A DNA stretch of 8,991 nt from Actinomycetota bacterium (GCA_009705165.1 WLCU01000035.1:1-8991), one strand, 5' to 3'. Positions 1-6,146 are shown, counted from the stretch's first letter. Program-made: numbers and translations. The notes: a model not told the origin generated them from the letters alone.

Positions 1-297
1 AAGACCTGCATATGTGCGAAGTCCTTGAGGAATAGTTACGCGACCTTGACGATCAGGAATTTCATCGTGTGCACCTGCAAACATCACACGCATGTAATCG
101 CGCGCTGATTTAGCAGTGACTGGAGCTTGTTTTAGCGTTTCTGTAATAACTAAAAACTCAGCTGAGGGAAAAACATAGAGACAACGTTCTTGTCCTTTTG
201 TGATTACTAATCCTGAAGAAAGTTCTTCGCGAAATTTCGCGGGCAAAATCAATCGGCCTTTGTCATCAAGACGTGGTTCGTGGGTGCCAAGAAACAT
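1..297 (-). CDS. mraZ: Transcriptional regulator MraZ (N-terminal 99 residues; runs off left edge)
   Basis: MraZ is a DNA-binding regulator that heads the division and cell wall cluster and represses its own operon through tandem repeats upstream of itself. The reading frame starts at ATG 295-297 and stays open to base 1, giving 99 residues; full-length MraZ is about 140-150. It opens [15 protein letters not shown], typical of the family. Both AbrB/SpoVT-like half-domains are recognisable by their DxxxR motifs: D11-R15 followed by LILPAKFR, and D82-R86 followed by VTIPQGLR. A weak purine-rich ribosome site (AAGGGGG on the minus strand, 307-313) lies 9 bases upstream of the ATG. The next gene on the minus strand, beyond the window, is expected to be rsmH (mraW). 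Identification is firm; only the C-terminal third is missing, because of the window edge. Confidence 0.96.
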   Translation of the reverse strand, partial: MFLGTHEPRLDDKGRLILPAKFREELSSGLVITKGQERCLYVFPSAEFLVITETLKQAPVTAKSARDYMRVMFAGAHDEIPDRQGRVTIPQGLRTYAGL

Positions 298-322
298 TTT
301 TTAGCGCCCCCTTCCCCAGGTC

Positions 323-342
323 CGCTGCGCTTATCTGCAGCG
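323..342 (-). other. Hairpin in predicted mraZ 5' leader
   Basis: A 6-bp inverted repeat (CGCTGC / GCAGCG) with an 8-base loop lies between the predicted transcription start (about 347) and the mraZ ribosome site. It could fold at the very 5' end of the mRNA. It lacks a T-tract, so it is not a terminator. Any role, such as mRNA stability, is inference. Confidence 0.4.
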
Positions 343-350
343 CTTAACTC

Positions 351-430
351 CCCACTTTACTCCACTTTCCTCCTTTTTCAACCACCTTTCGCCACTAATC
401 GCCCATTTACCCCCCACCCATCCCCACCTG
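351..430 (-). repeat. MraZ operator: array of up to eight 10-bp repeats
   Basis: Read on the minus strand, successive 10-base units carry an AAAGTGG-like core followed by three bases. The cores lie at 352-358 (AAAGTGG), 362-368 (AAAGTGG), 372-378 (AAAAAGG), 382-388 (AAGGTGG), 392-398 (TTAGTGG), 402-408 (AAATGGG), 412-418 (GGTGGGG) and 422-428 (GGTGGGG). Every unit keeps a GG at the same position. Known MraZ sites are tandem 10-bp units: TGGGN with 5-base spacers in E. coli, and AAAGTG(T/G) with 3-base spacers in Mycoplasma, usually three or so copies. The four or five units nearest mraZ are convincing. The distal three are G-rich and less certain. Confidence 0.8.
354..381 (-). promoter_or_regulatory. 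Predicted mraZ promoter (-35 TTGAAA, -10 TAAAGT)
   Basis: On the minus strand TTGAAA (376-381) and TAAAGT (354-359) are separated by 16 bases. The -35 matches 5 of 6 bases of TTGACA, and the -10 fits the actinobacterial TANNNT pattern. Transcription would start near 347, giving a leader of about 50 bases. Both hexamers lie inside the 10-bp operator repeats, so a bound MraZ would block RNA polymerase. This arrangement supports the call, but no start site has been measured. Confidence 0.55.
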
Positions 431-438
431 AGGAGATG

Positions 439-464
439 AAAAAAGGGCCCCCGAAGGAGCCCTT
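439..464 (-). terminator. Rho-independent terminator after the DUF3040 gene
   Basis: On the minus strand a 9-bp stem (arms 456-464 and 443-451, one G-U pair) closes a TTCG loop flanked by C and G, the very stable cUUCGg tetraloop. Six T residues (439-444) follow, two of them in the stem. It starts 19 bases after the DUF3040 stop codon and ends just before the MraZ operator array. It should therefore isolate the mraZ operon from transcription coming from the SOS operon and DUF3040 gene. Confidence 0.9.
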
Positions 465-483
465 GGAAAGAAAAAATTAGCCG

Positions 484-825
484 TTATTGATTATTACGCT
501 TGTCCCAGCGTTGTTCTAGGCGAGCGCTGAGTGAGTTGGCGCGCTTCCCCTTTGGACCTGAGGGCTTTCCTAGCGAGGAAAGTGCGCTAATTAGACCTGC
601 AAGTGCGATCAAGAAGCCAAGCACGCCCACCGGTGTCAGCTTTGCGATAAGGCCAGCAAATAAGACAAGGATTCCAAGGGCAACTAGCCCCAGGCCAAGC
701 ATGATGCGATTTTTGCCTATGCTTTTGACTTCGCCTGAAAGCGCTGAAACTAAGCGTGGATCCTCCGTCATTAGGGCAGCTTCCATCTCCTGGAGCATCC
801 GCTTTTCATGATCTGACAAAGGCAT
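484..825 (-). CDS. DUF3040 family small membrane protein
   Basis: A 113-residue protein with the DUF3040 signature at its N terminus: MPLSDHEKRMLQEMEAAL followed by EDPRLVSAL. Two hydrophobic helices, about residues 41-60 and 65-84, form a tight hairpin. They are flanked by a cytoplasmic-looking N-terminal helix and a basic, Pro/Gly-containing tail (about 87-113). Its biochemical role is unknown. In actinobacteria the family commonly sits just upstream of mraZ, as it does here. The ATG at 823-825 matches the family start. There is no clear Shine-Dalgarno sequence; a TATTGT element (832-837) ends 6 bases before the ATG, which would suit a leaderless transcript. It lies only 44 bases downstream of dinB with no terminator between, so read-through from the SOS operon is also possible. 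Confidence 0.88.
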   Translation of the reverse strand: MPLSDHEKRMLQEMEAALMTEDPRLVSALSGEVKSIGKNRIMLGLGLVALGILVLFAGLIAKLTPVGVLGFLIALAGLISALSSLGKPSGPKGKRANSLSARLEQRWDKRNNQ

Positions 826-831
826 AGGTCA

Positions 832-837
832 ACAATA
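832..837 (-). promoter_or_regulatory. Possible -10 element for a leaderless DUF3040 transcript
   Basis: TATTGT on the minus strand fits TANNNT and ends 6 bases before the ATG, so transcription would start at or next to the start codon. Leaderless mRNAs are common in actinobacteria, and the gene lacks a Shine-Dalgarno sequence. No good -35 is present at the right distance (TTGAGC at 848-853 is too close), so this is a weak call. Confidence 0.3.
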
Positions 838-869
838 GAACACACAAGCTCAAGCTGGCTACTTAAAAA

Positions 870-2057
870 TTACTCTTCTGAATCTTCACCGGGTTTTATC
901 AGGCGCGCGGGCCTAACTGAGCCTTTTCCGAAGCGGGCTCGGGCCTTATCCATGGCCCCCTCCGCTTGGCGCCAGCCGACATCGCGCTGGCCCAGCATTA
1001 ACTGCTCTGGTGCGCCCTGACTTAAGTTTTCAAGAGATACACCTACAAGGCGCAGACGTGCACGATCGATTCGAAGCCCTTGATACAACCCTTTAACAAC
1101 TTCATAGACATCATGGGTGCTATCGATCGGAAGGGGCAAAGTCTTAGTTCGGTTAATTGTAGAAAAATCGGCAAATCGCACTTTGATGCCAACGGTCTTG
1201 GAAAATAACTCTCTGTCTCGCAATCGCGCAGTAGCTCGTTCTGTTAGACGTAGAAACTCAGTCAAAATCTCTTCAGGATTATCTAAATCTTGAGCGAAAG
1301 TTTCAGCTGCGCTAATGCTGCGATCTGGTTCTTCAGGAGTGACATCGCGGTAATCACGGCCCCAAGCAAGTTCATATAAAGAGGCACCGTTTGCTTCACC
1401 TAATGCGCGAATTAATGTGGCGCGTGGCAGTTTGGCAATATCTTCAATCGTTCGAAGTCCTAATCGCTCTAAAATTTCTGCCGTTTTTGGTCCTACTCCC
1501 CACATCGCTTGAATAGGTAAGGGATGTAAAAAAGTAAGAATACGATCGGCAGTTATTTCAAGCATTCCATTTGGTTTGCAATGTGCCGAAGCCAACTTTG
1601 CAATGAACTTAGATGGTGCAATTCCGACTGAGCAGGTGATGCCTTCTTGCTCTTCAACTTTTTTTCTAATCGCAACTGCAATTTCGCGAACAGTGCCCAA
1701 TAGTTTTTGTGAACCAGTCACATCCAGAAATGCTTCATCGAGTGAAATTGGTTCTACCCATGGCGTAAAGCTATGAAATATCTCCATGACATGTCCGGAA
1801 ACTTCTTGATAGCGCGCCATGTCTACAGGTAGGAAAATTGCATGCGGTGCTAAACGCCGTGCTCGTCCCACAGGCATTGCCGAATGAATTCCAAATTTAC
1901 GTGCCTCATAATTTGCAGCAGATACGACTCCACGTGCGCCCATGCCAATTACTACTGGCTTGCCTTTAAGTTCTGGGTTATCGCGCTCTGCAACTGATGC
2001 AAAAAATGCATCCATATCAACGTGAAGAATTGTTGACTGCAACTGTTCTTCACTCAT
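870..2057 (-). CDS. dinB: DNA polymerase IV (Y-family translesion polymerase)
   Basis: A 395-residue Y-family polymerase that copies past damaged bases. The N-terminal catalytic part is intact: HVDMDAFFASVE-like block with metal ligand D14 and probable steric gate F19, the nucleotide-binding stretch AANYEARKFGIHSAMP (48-62), and SLDEAFLDVT with catalytic D107 and E108. The thumb and helix-hairpin-helix segment (GVGPKTAEILERLGL) and the little finger follow. QLMLG at 352-356 resembles the beta-clamp binding motif at the end of E. coli Pol IV, and a typical ARARFGKGSV segment follows. I chose ATG 2055-2057, which overlaps the dnaE2 stop in an ATGA; the frame stays open upstream but there it overlaps the dnaE2 coding region. 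Last gene of the SOS operon. It is not ImuB, whose catalytic acidic residues are lost. Confidence 0.95.
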   Translation of the reverse strand: MSEEQLQSTILHVDMDAFFASVAERDNPELKGKPVVIGMGARGVVSAANYEARKFGIHSAMPVGRARRLAPHAIFLPVDMARYQEVSGHVMEIFHSFTPWVEPISLDEAFLDVTGSQKLLGTVREIAVAIRKKVEEQEGITCSVGIAPSKFIAKLASAHCKPNGMLEITADRILTFLHPLPIQAMWGVGPKTAEILERLGLRTIEDIAKLPRATLIRALGEANGASLYELAWGRDYRDVTPEEPDRSISAAETFAQDLDNPEEILTEFLRLTERATARLRDRELFSKTVGIKVRFADFSTINRTKTLPLPIDSTHDVYEVVKGLYQGLRIDRARLRLVGVSLENLSQGAPEQLMLGQRDVGWRQAEGAMDKARARFGKGSVRPARLIKPGEDSEE

Positions 2058-5000
2058 ATTGCCAGCGTACTTTCTTTTGCACGCCAAGATTCATAGGCCG
2101 CGCGCAGATCCCATGCGCCAGTTGCGCGCAGCGAAATGCCCCGTGCGCCCGTACGCCGAGTGATGCCACGAACCAGTAGCAGGGATGAGGAATACAGGGT
2201 GCTGGCATAGTCGGCTTGCGTATCGGTAAAGAAAGTCGAATCGCTACAGCCATATCCATCGTCAAGGGTTATAAAAATGACACGCTTGCCACTGCGTACT
2301 GGCGGGGTTTGCATTGCAACTTTAATGCCGGCAACTAAAACCGAAGAGCGCGAACGCTGTGCCAACAAATCTGATGAACGGACTGCGCCGATTGCATTGA
2401 GGAAATCGCTATAGAACTCGATCATATGCGCCGACATATCTATGCCCAACCGTTCGATTTCATGTTTAACACTTTCAGCCGCCGTCATATCCGGTAATCC
2501 ACTGCTTATTAATACCGGAGGCGCAAAAGCTAAATTCATCTGTGCGCCAGTAACTCCGGCGTTAGGTGATTTTTGTAGATCTGAAAAATGTAATAACAAA
2601 TCTCTACGGTTAACATCGGTATGCAAACGATCAAAAGCTCCAGTCAAAATCGCACTTTCAGTAACCGGTGCGCTACAACCAGCGCGACGGACAAAATCAG
2701 TTAAATCAATATATGGACGACCCGCAATAATCGAAGCTACTTCGGCATCACTAATCTTTGCAATTGTAGATAGTGCGATGCGGATTGATTGCCCATTATC
2801 TTCAACGCGATAGACCGCATCGGATTGATTAACATCAAGCGGGGCAACGTTAAGTCCCATCTGGCGAACTTCATCGACGATTAAACGTTTGGGATACATG
2901 CCTGGGTCATGCGTTAGTACACCGGCTAAAAACGCTGCCGGATGGTGAGTTTTTAACCAGGCCGATTGATATGTCGGTAAAGCAAAAGCTGCAGCATGTG
3001 CCTTACAAAAACCAAAGGAGGCAAAGGCGCGCAAAACTTCCCATATCTCATGGATGATTTTTAAATCATAACCACGCTCGGTTGCTGCAGGGAAAAACCA
3101 ATCGCAGGTTTCTTGTTGTCCTTGCTTATCCCCCAACGCACGGCGTTTTTCATCAGCACTTGCTAATGAAACTCCAGTCATCTTTGCAATGATTTCGATA
3201 ACTTGTTCGTGGAAGACAACAACACCTTCGGTATCGCGCAGAATTTCATAGAGATCCGGGTGGATTATCTGCGCTTTAGCCCAGCCATGACGGGCTTTTA
3301 GAAAAGGCGTAATCATGTCGGATTTAACTGGCCCGGGGCGAAAGAGTGAGATGTCGATAATCAAATCCGTAAATGTTTTTGGCTCAAGTTTTCCGACAAG
3401 TTCGCGTTGGCCCGGAGATTCAATTTGGAAAAGCCCCAAAGTGTTTGTGGATTGAATCAACGCATATGTATCGGGATCATCTAGTGGCACCGAATCGATA
3501 TCAACGCTTTTTTCTTCGGTGCGGGTTATTTCATCAAGTGCGAAAGAAATTGCTGACTGCATGCGCACACCCAAGACATCGAGCTTTAATAAACCAACGG
3601 CTTCGACATCATCTTTATCAAAGACCACCATGGGATAGCCGCTGGCATTAGATAACAGGGGTGTTCGATCTAGTAATCCGCCATCGGATAAAACAATGGC
3701 ACACGGATGCATAGAAAGATGTCGTGGCAGACCATCAAGGCGCTCGGCCAAAGCAATTGTCATTGCAGTTAGTGGCGCTGAAATGTTGAGTGAACGAAGT
3801 TCAGGTAAATTTTCTAGCGTCTTTGAAATATTGCGCGCCCGCACATGCGGCATGGATTTAGCCAACATATCAATCTCCATGCCAGGTAAGCCCAGTGCTG
3901 CGCCGGCATCACGAATTGCATGCCGCGCACGATATGTATCGACCATTGCAACCGTTGCACATCGAGACTGATTATTTGGTGTATTCCAATCCGTATTGCC
4001 ATAGCGTTTAAAAACCATGTCATAAATTTCAAGACGTCTATGTGATTCCACATCTATATCTATATCTGGCAAGGCACGGCGAAGTGGTGAACAAAAACGC
4101 TCCATTAATAATCCGTGCTGAAGTGGATCAACGCCAGATATTCCAAGCAGATGGCATATCAATGAACCTGCGCCACTACCCCGCGCAGCAACTCGAATAT
4201 CTGCTGCCCGTGCCATATCGCAGATATCTGCAACCGTTAAAAAATAGGATTCAAAGCCAAGGGTTGCAACCGTTGATAGTTCATCATCTAAACGCGCACG
4301 GGCCTGTTTGATTGTTGTGCTATCGCTGTAGCGCCAATTAATTCCAGCTTCGCTGCGATTGCGCAGTAATACACGCATCTGTTGTGCCGATTCTGCGCCC
4401 ACAACATGGGCTTCGGGCAAGTGCGCACCACCCAAACCAATATCGCGCTGTGGTGATAACAAAGAGCGCTCGGCCCATGCGCGCGTTGTTGCTAATAACT
4501 GCCGCGGAGTTCGCTCACCAGCTGCTCGTGCGATTTCAGCAGCTAGTGAAATCATTTCATCGCTAGATTTTAAGAAACCTTCAGCGTTGCGGCGTTCGAT
4601 ATGACGTGGATGCAACGGCACTAACTGGCGAGCGCAATCTAAAACATCAGCTACTGGACCATCACTGCGATCTCGCATTCGCACTGCATTAGTAATAACA
4701 GCATCAATGTCATGATCACGGGCAAAAATTAAAGACTTTGCAGCATGCGGGGTTGATCGAGGCCCCTTGCCAGCTACTAGATGTGAAACACATTCGATGG
4801 CGTTATCTCTAAAGAGTTCGCGGGTCTGATTGAAAGCATTAAACGCCGCATCAATTCGATTATCGCTAATGAGCGAACCCACTAATGATTGTGGGCCATG
4901 GAGTGCATAGACATTAGTACTGTAATGGCTAAAGCATTGCAAAAATTCAAGTGTTAGTACGGGGCTGCGACTATCACTTGTCATTGCAAGGCTGGTCAGT

Positions 5001-5281
5001 AAGCGACAGAGCGAGCGCCATCCCCCATCGCTGTGTGCCAGAAGGGTTAAACGATTATCGCTTCCACCGAACTCAACTGCCAAGTTGACTCCAATAATTG
5101 GGGCTATACCAAAATCAACACAGCTCTGAGCAAAACGAATAGCACCAGCTAAACCATCTCGGTCTGTAAGTGCCAATGCAGGCATTTCAAACTCTGCAGC
5201 TCGCTGGACTAAATCAGCAGGTTGCGTTGTTCCATATTTAAGTGAGTACGCACTGGCAAGATTTAAATGAATAAAGCTCAT
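2054..5281 (-). CDS. dnaE2: Error-prone DNA polymerase III alpha subunit, DnaE2 type
   Basis: A 1075-residue C-family polymerase alpha subunit, shorter than replicative DnaE1 (about 1160-1190). Domains in order: an N-terminal PHP-like domain (about 1-210) with degenerate metal ligands (HLNLAS for the usual HLHxHS, TDRDG for TDHDG); the polymerase palm with PDIDID (D406, D408) and GLLKLDVLG (D568), matching the three catalytic aspartates; fingers with FQIESPGQRELVG (618-630), RPGP (648-651) and GFCKAHAAAFA (757-767); a helix-hairpin-helix region (about 855-885); a probable clamp-binding QMNLAF (914-919); and an OB fold (about 978-1060). The opening resembles the second DnaE of Streptomyces, which is paired with DinP. 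The ATG at 5279-5281 overlaps the upstream stop in an ATGA and there is no good Shine-Dalgarno, so coupled translation is likely. Expected to be SOS-induced. Confidence 0.93.
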   Translation of the reverse strand: MSFIHLNLASAYSLKYGTTQPADLVQRAAEFEMPALALTDRDGLAGAIRFAQSCVDFGIAPIIGVNLAVEFGGSDNRLTLLAHSDGGWRSLCRLLTSLAMTSDSRSPVLTLEFLQCFSHYSTNVYALHGPQSLVGSLISDNRIDAAFNAFNQTRELFRDNAIECVSHLVAGKGPRSTPHAAKSLIFARDHDIDAVITNAVRMRDRSDGPVADVLDCARQLVPLHPRHIERRNAEGFLKSSDEMISLAAEIARAAGERTPRQLLATTRAWAERSLLSPQRDIGLGGAHLPEAHVVGAESAQQMRVLLRNRSEAGINWRYSDSTTIKQARARLDDELSTVATLGFESYFLTVADICDMARAADIRVAARGSGAGSLICHLLGISGVDPLQHGLLMERFCSPLRRALPDIDIDVESHRRLEIYDMVFKRYGNTDWNTPNNQSRCATVAMVDTYRARHAIRDAGAALGLPGMEIDMLAKSMPHVRARNISKTLENLPELRSLNISAPLTAMTIALAERLDGLPRHLSMHPCAIVLSDGGLLDRTPLLSNASGYPMVVFDKDDVEAVGLLKLDVLGVRMQSAISFALDEITRTEEKSVDIDSVPLDDPDTYALIQSTNTLGLFQIESPGQRELVGKLEPKTFTDLIIDISLFRPGPVKSDMITPFLKARHGWAKAQIIHPDLYEILRDTEGVVVFHEQVIEIIAKMTGVSLASADEKRRALGDKQGQQETCDWFFPAATERGYDLKIIHEIWEVLRAFASFGFCKAHAAAFALPTYQSAWLKTHHPAAFLAGVLTHDPGMYPKRLIVDEVRQMGLNVAPLDVNQSDAVYRVEDNGQSIRIALSTIAKISDAEVASIIAGRPYIDLTDFVRRAGCSAPVTESAILTGAFDRLHTDVNRRDLLLHFSDLQKSPNAGVTGAQMNLAFAPPVLISSGLPDMTAAESVKHEIERLGIDMSAHMIEFYSDFLNAIGAVRSSDLLAQRSRSSVLVAGIKVAMQTPPVRSGKRVIFITLDDGYGCSDSTFFTDTQADYASTLYSSSLLLVRGITRRTGARGISLRATGAWDLRAAYESWRAKESTLAI

Positions 5282-5559
5282 ACGTTACGGATAATCCATT
5301 GCCCGCTAAGTTCATCGCGTTCTAGTTCAAATGTTGTAAGCGTTCCGATAGGTGCAGCTTCTACGCGCCACAGTGCACGTGCTTGATCATCAGGGCGATA
5401 CTTGCCATCACTAATGCGATTCCACCACCCACCTGCTTCGCACCATCTAGATAAGACTGCATGGATACGAAAGCGCCGGCCCTTAAAAGTAAATTCAATG
5501 GGCGTTGTTGCTCCATCAATCGTGACATCGTGGGCGGGATTAACCTGAGGCGCTGACAT
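5278..5559 (-). CDS. DUF6504-like small protein, first gene of the SOS mutagenesis operon
   Basis: A 93-residue soluble protein of unknown function. The central block (21-67) is distinctive: IEFTFKGRRFRIHAVLSRWCEAGGWWNR, then RALWRVEA, ending in a G-W-I-I-R strand pattern. This is the pattern I associate with DUF6504, a family found beside DnaE2/DinP genes in streptomycetes; the family name is from memory and not searched. Small, beta-rich and Trp-rich with basic patches, it could bind DNA or a polymerase, but that is inference. I chose ATG 5557-5559 because a GAAAGG lies 11 bases upstream and because the longer frame would run through the LexA box and promoter. Its stop overlaps the dnaE2 start by ATGA, which strongly suggests coupled production with the polymerase. 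Confidence 0.82.
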   Translation of the reverse strand: MSAPQVNPAHDVTIDGATTPIEFTFKGRRFRIHAVLSRWCEAGGWWNRISDGKYRPDDQARALWRVEAAPIGTLTTFELERDELSGQWIIRNV

Positions 5560-5590
5560 GTGCTGGTCTACCTTTCGTGGGCTGTGGGTA

Positions 5591-5608
5591 TTCGAACAGA
5601 TGTTCGAA
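5591..5608. promoter_or_regulatory. LexA binding site (SOS box)
   Basis: TTCGAACAGATGTTCGAA consists of two perfect 8-base half-sites (TTCGAACA / TGTTCGAA) around GA. The core CGAACAGATGTTCG fits the Gram-positive/actinobacterial LexA consensus CGAACRNRYGTTCG at all fixed positions. It lies 31 bases upstream of the DUF6504-like start codon and touches the predicted -10, the classic position for repression by LexA. It controls the minus-strand DUF6504-dnaE2-dinB operon. An effect on the divergent doxX gene, 112 bases away, is less likely. Confidence 0.95.
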
Positions 5609-5637
5609 AAATAGCCCCCTGGGCTGACAAATAGCAA
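5608..5637 (-). promoter_or_regulatory. Predicted promoter of the SOS operon (-35 TTGCTA, -10 TATTTT)
   Basis: On the minus strand TTGCTA (5632-5637) and TATTTT (5608-5613) are separated by 18 bases. The -10 fits TANNNT. The start site would fall near 5601, inside the LexA box, giving a leader of about 40 bases. A small inverted repeat AGCCC/GGGCT (5613-5617 and 5621-5625) occupies the spacer. The -35 is only a fair match, so the exact hexamers are uncertain. Confidence 0.5.
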
Positions 5638-5710
5638 GTGGCTGAGCGTGTCGAACCGAGTAGTAGTTGAAAGTTCAATTAATCTCACGCACGTTCGTAT
5701 TCAACCAACT

Positions 5711-5716
5711 AAGGAG
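5711..5716 (+). promoter_or_regulatory. Ribosome binding site deciding the doxX start
   Basis: AAGGAG with a 4-base spacer to ATG 5721-5723. This fixes the start of the DoxX-family gene and rules out the longer frame that begins at TTG 5667, whose first 18 codons lie in the promoter region. Confidence 0.85.
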
Positions 5717-5720
5717 CTCC

Positions 5721-6134
5721 ATGAACGCAGTACTCGTAATCGCTCGCATCTTATTTGCTGGCATCTTCATCACATCAGGCATCAGCCACCTCACAAAGCT
5801 AGATGCAATGACTGGCTATGCCCAGTACAAGAAGGTACCTGCAGCAAAGCTCAGCGTTATCGTTTCAGGCTTAATGATTCTCGTAGGCGGTCTTTACATC
5901 GCATTTGGCGTATACGCAGATCTTGGCGCGCTACTTATCGCAATCTTCTTAATTCCAGCAGCATTCATGATGCATGCATTCTGGAAAGAGAGCGATGCAA
6001 CAGCTAAGCAAAATGAATCTATTGGATTCTTTAAAGATCTTTCACTTGCCGGCGCAGCTTTGATTATTTTTGTACTAGTTGGATCTGGTGCAGATTTTGG
6101 TCCAAGTATTACAAGCGCATTCTTTAGCCTCTAA
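5721..6134 (+). CDS. DoxX family membrane protein
   Basis: A 137-residue protein with four hydrophobic helices (about residues 2-22, 44-64, 68-88 and 104-122), the usual DoxX size and topology. Recognisable family features are the early RILFAGIFITSGISHL, the HAFW motif at the end of helix 3 (85-88) and the QNE...FFKDLSLAGA stretch leading into helix 4 (97-112). DoxX-like proteins are inner-membrane proteins linked in some bacteria to redox balance, thiosulfate/quinone chemistry or oxidative stress; the substrate here cannot be told. It is transcribed divergently from the SOS operon, with 161 bases between the start codons, and ends in a strong shared terminator. I found no confident promoter hexamers upstream. 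Confidence 0.85.
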   Translation: MNAVLVIARILFAGIFITSGISHLTKLDAMTGYAQYKKVPAAKLSVIVSGLMILVGGLYIAFGVYADLGALLIAIFLIPAAFMMHAFWKESDATAKQNESIGFFKDLSLAGAALIIFVLVGSGADFGPSITSAFFSL

Positions 6135-6146
6135 AAAGTAAACAAG

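Noticed and set aside
280..480. Open frame of 66 codons on the plus strand across the mraZ upstream region
   Set aside because: It is antisense to the mraZ start, operator array and terminator; its Pro/Ser/Phe-rich translation reflects the C-rich repeats and it has no ribosome site.
500..811. 103-codon plus-strand frame opposite the DUF3040 gene
   Set aside because: Shadow of a gene with a clear family match; composition (Arg/Ser/Pro rich) is typical of antisense frames.
841..862. Possible dinB terminator from the AAGCT/AGCTT repeats
   Set aside because: Only a 4-bp stem with a 2-base loop can form and no T-tract follows; not credible as a terminator.
870..2057. Possibility that the Y-family gene is ImuB
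   Set aside because: Catalytic D14, D107 and E108 are all present, whereas ImuB has lost them.
2058..2087. N-terminal extension of DinB by 10 residues
   Set aside because: It would lie within the end of dnaE2; the ATGA overlap and the family start at MSEEQ fit better.
2442..2813. 123-codon plus-strand frame opposite dnaE2
   Set aside because: Antisense to conserved dnaE2 coding sequence, no recognisable domain and no ribosome site.
5652..5660. Second SOS half-site (TCGAAC) near 5651-5656
   Set aside because: No matching GTTCGA at the correct spacing follows, so it is a chance half-site.
5560..5688. 43-residue N-terminal extension of the DUF6504-like protein
   Set aside because: It would be encoded by the LexA box and promoter, and its sequence does not look like the family; the ATG at 5557-5559 is preferred.
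5667..5720. 18-residue N-terminal extension of the DoxX protein from a TTG codon
   Set aside because: The AAGGAG at 5711-5716 directly precedes ATG 5721, and the extension adds a non-family segment before the first helix.
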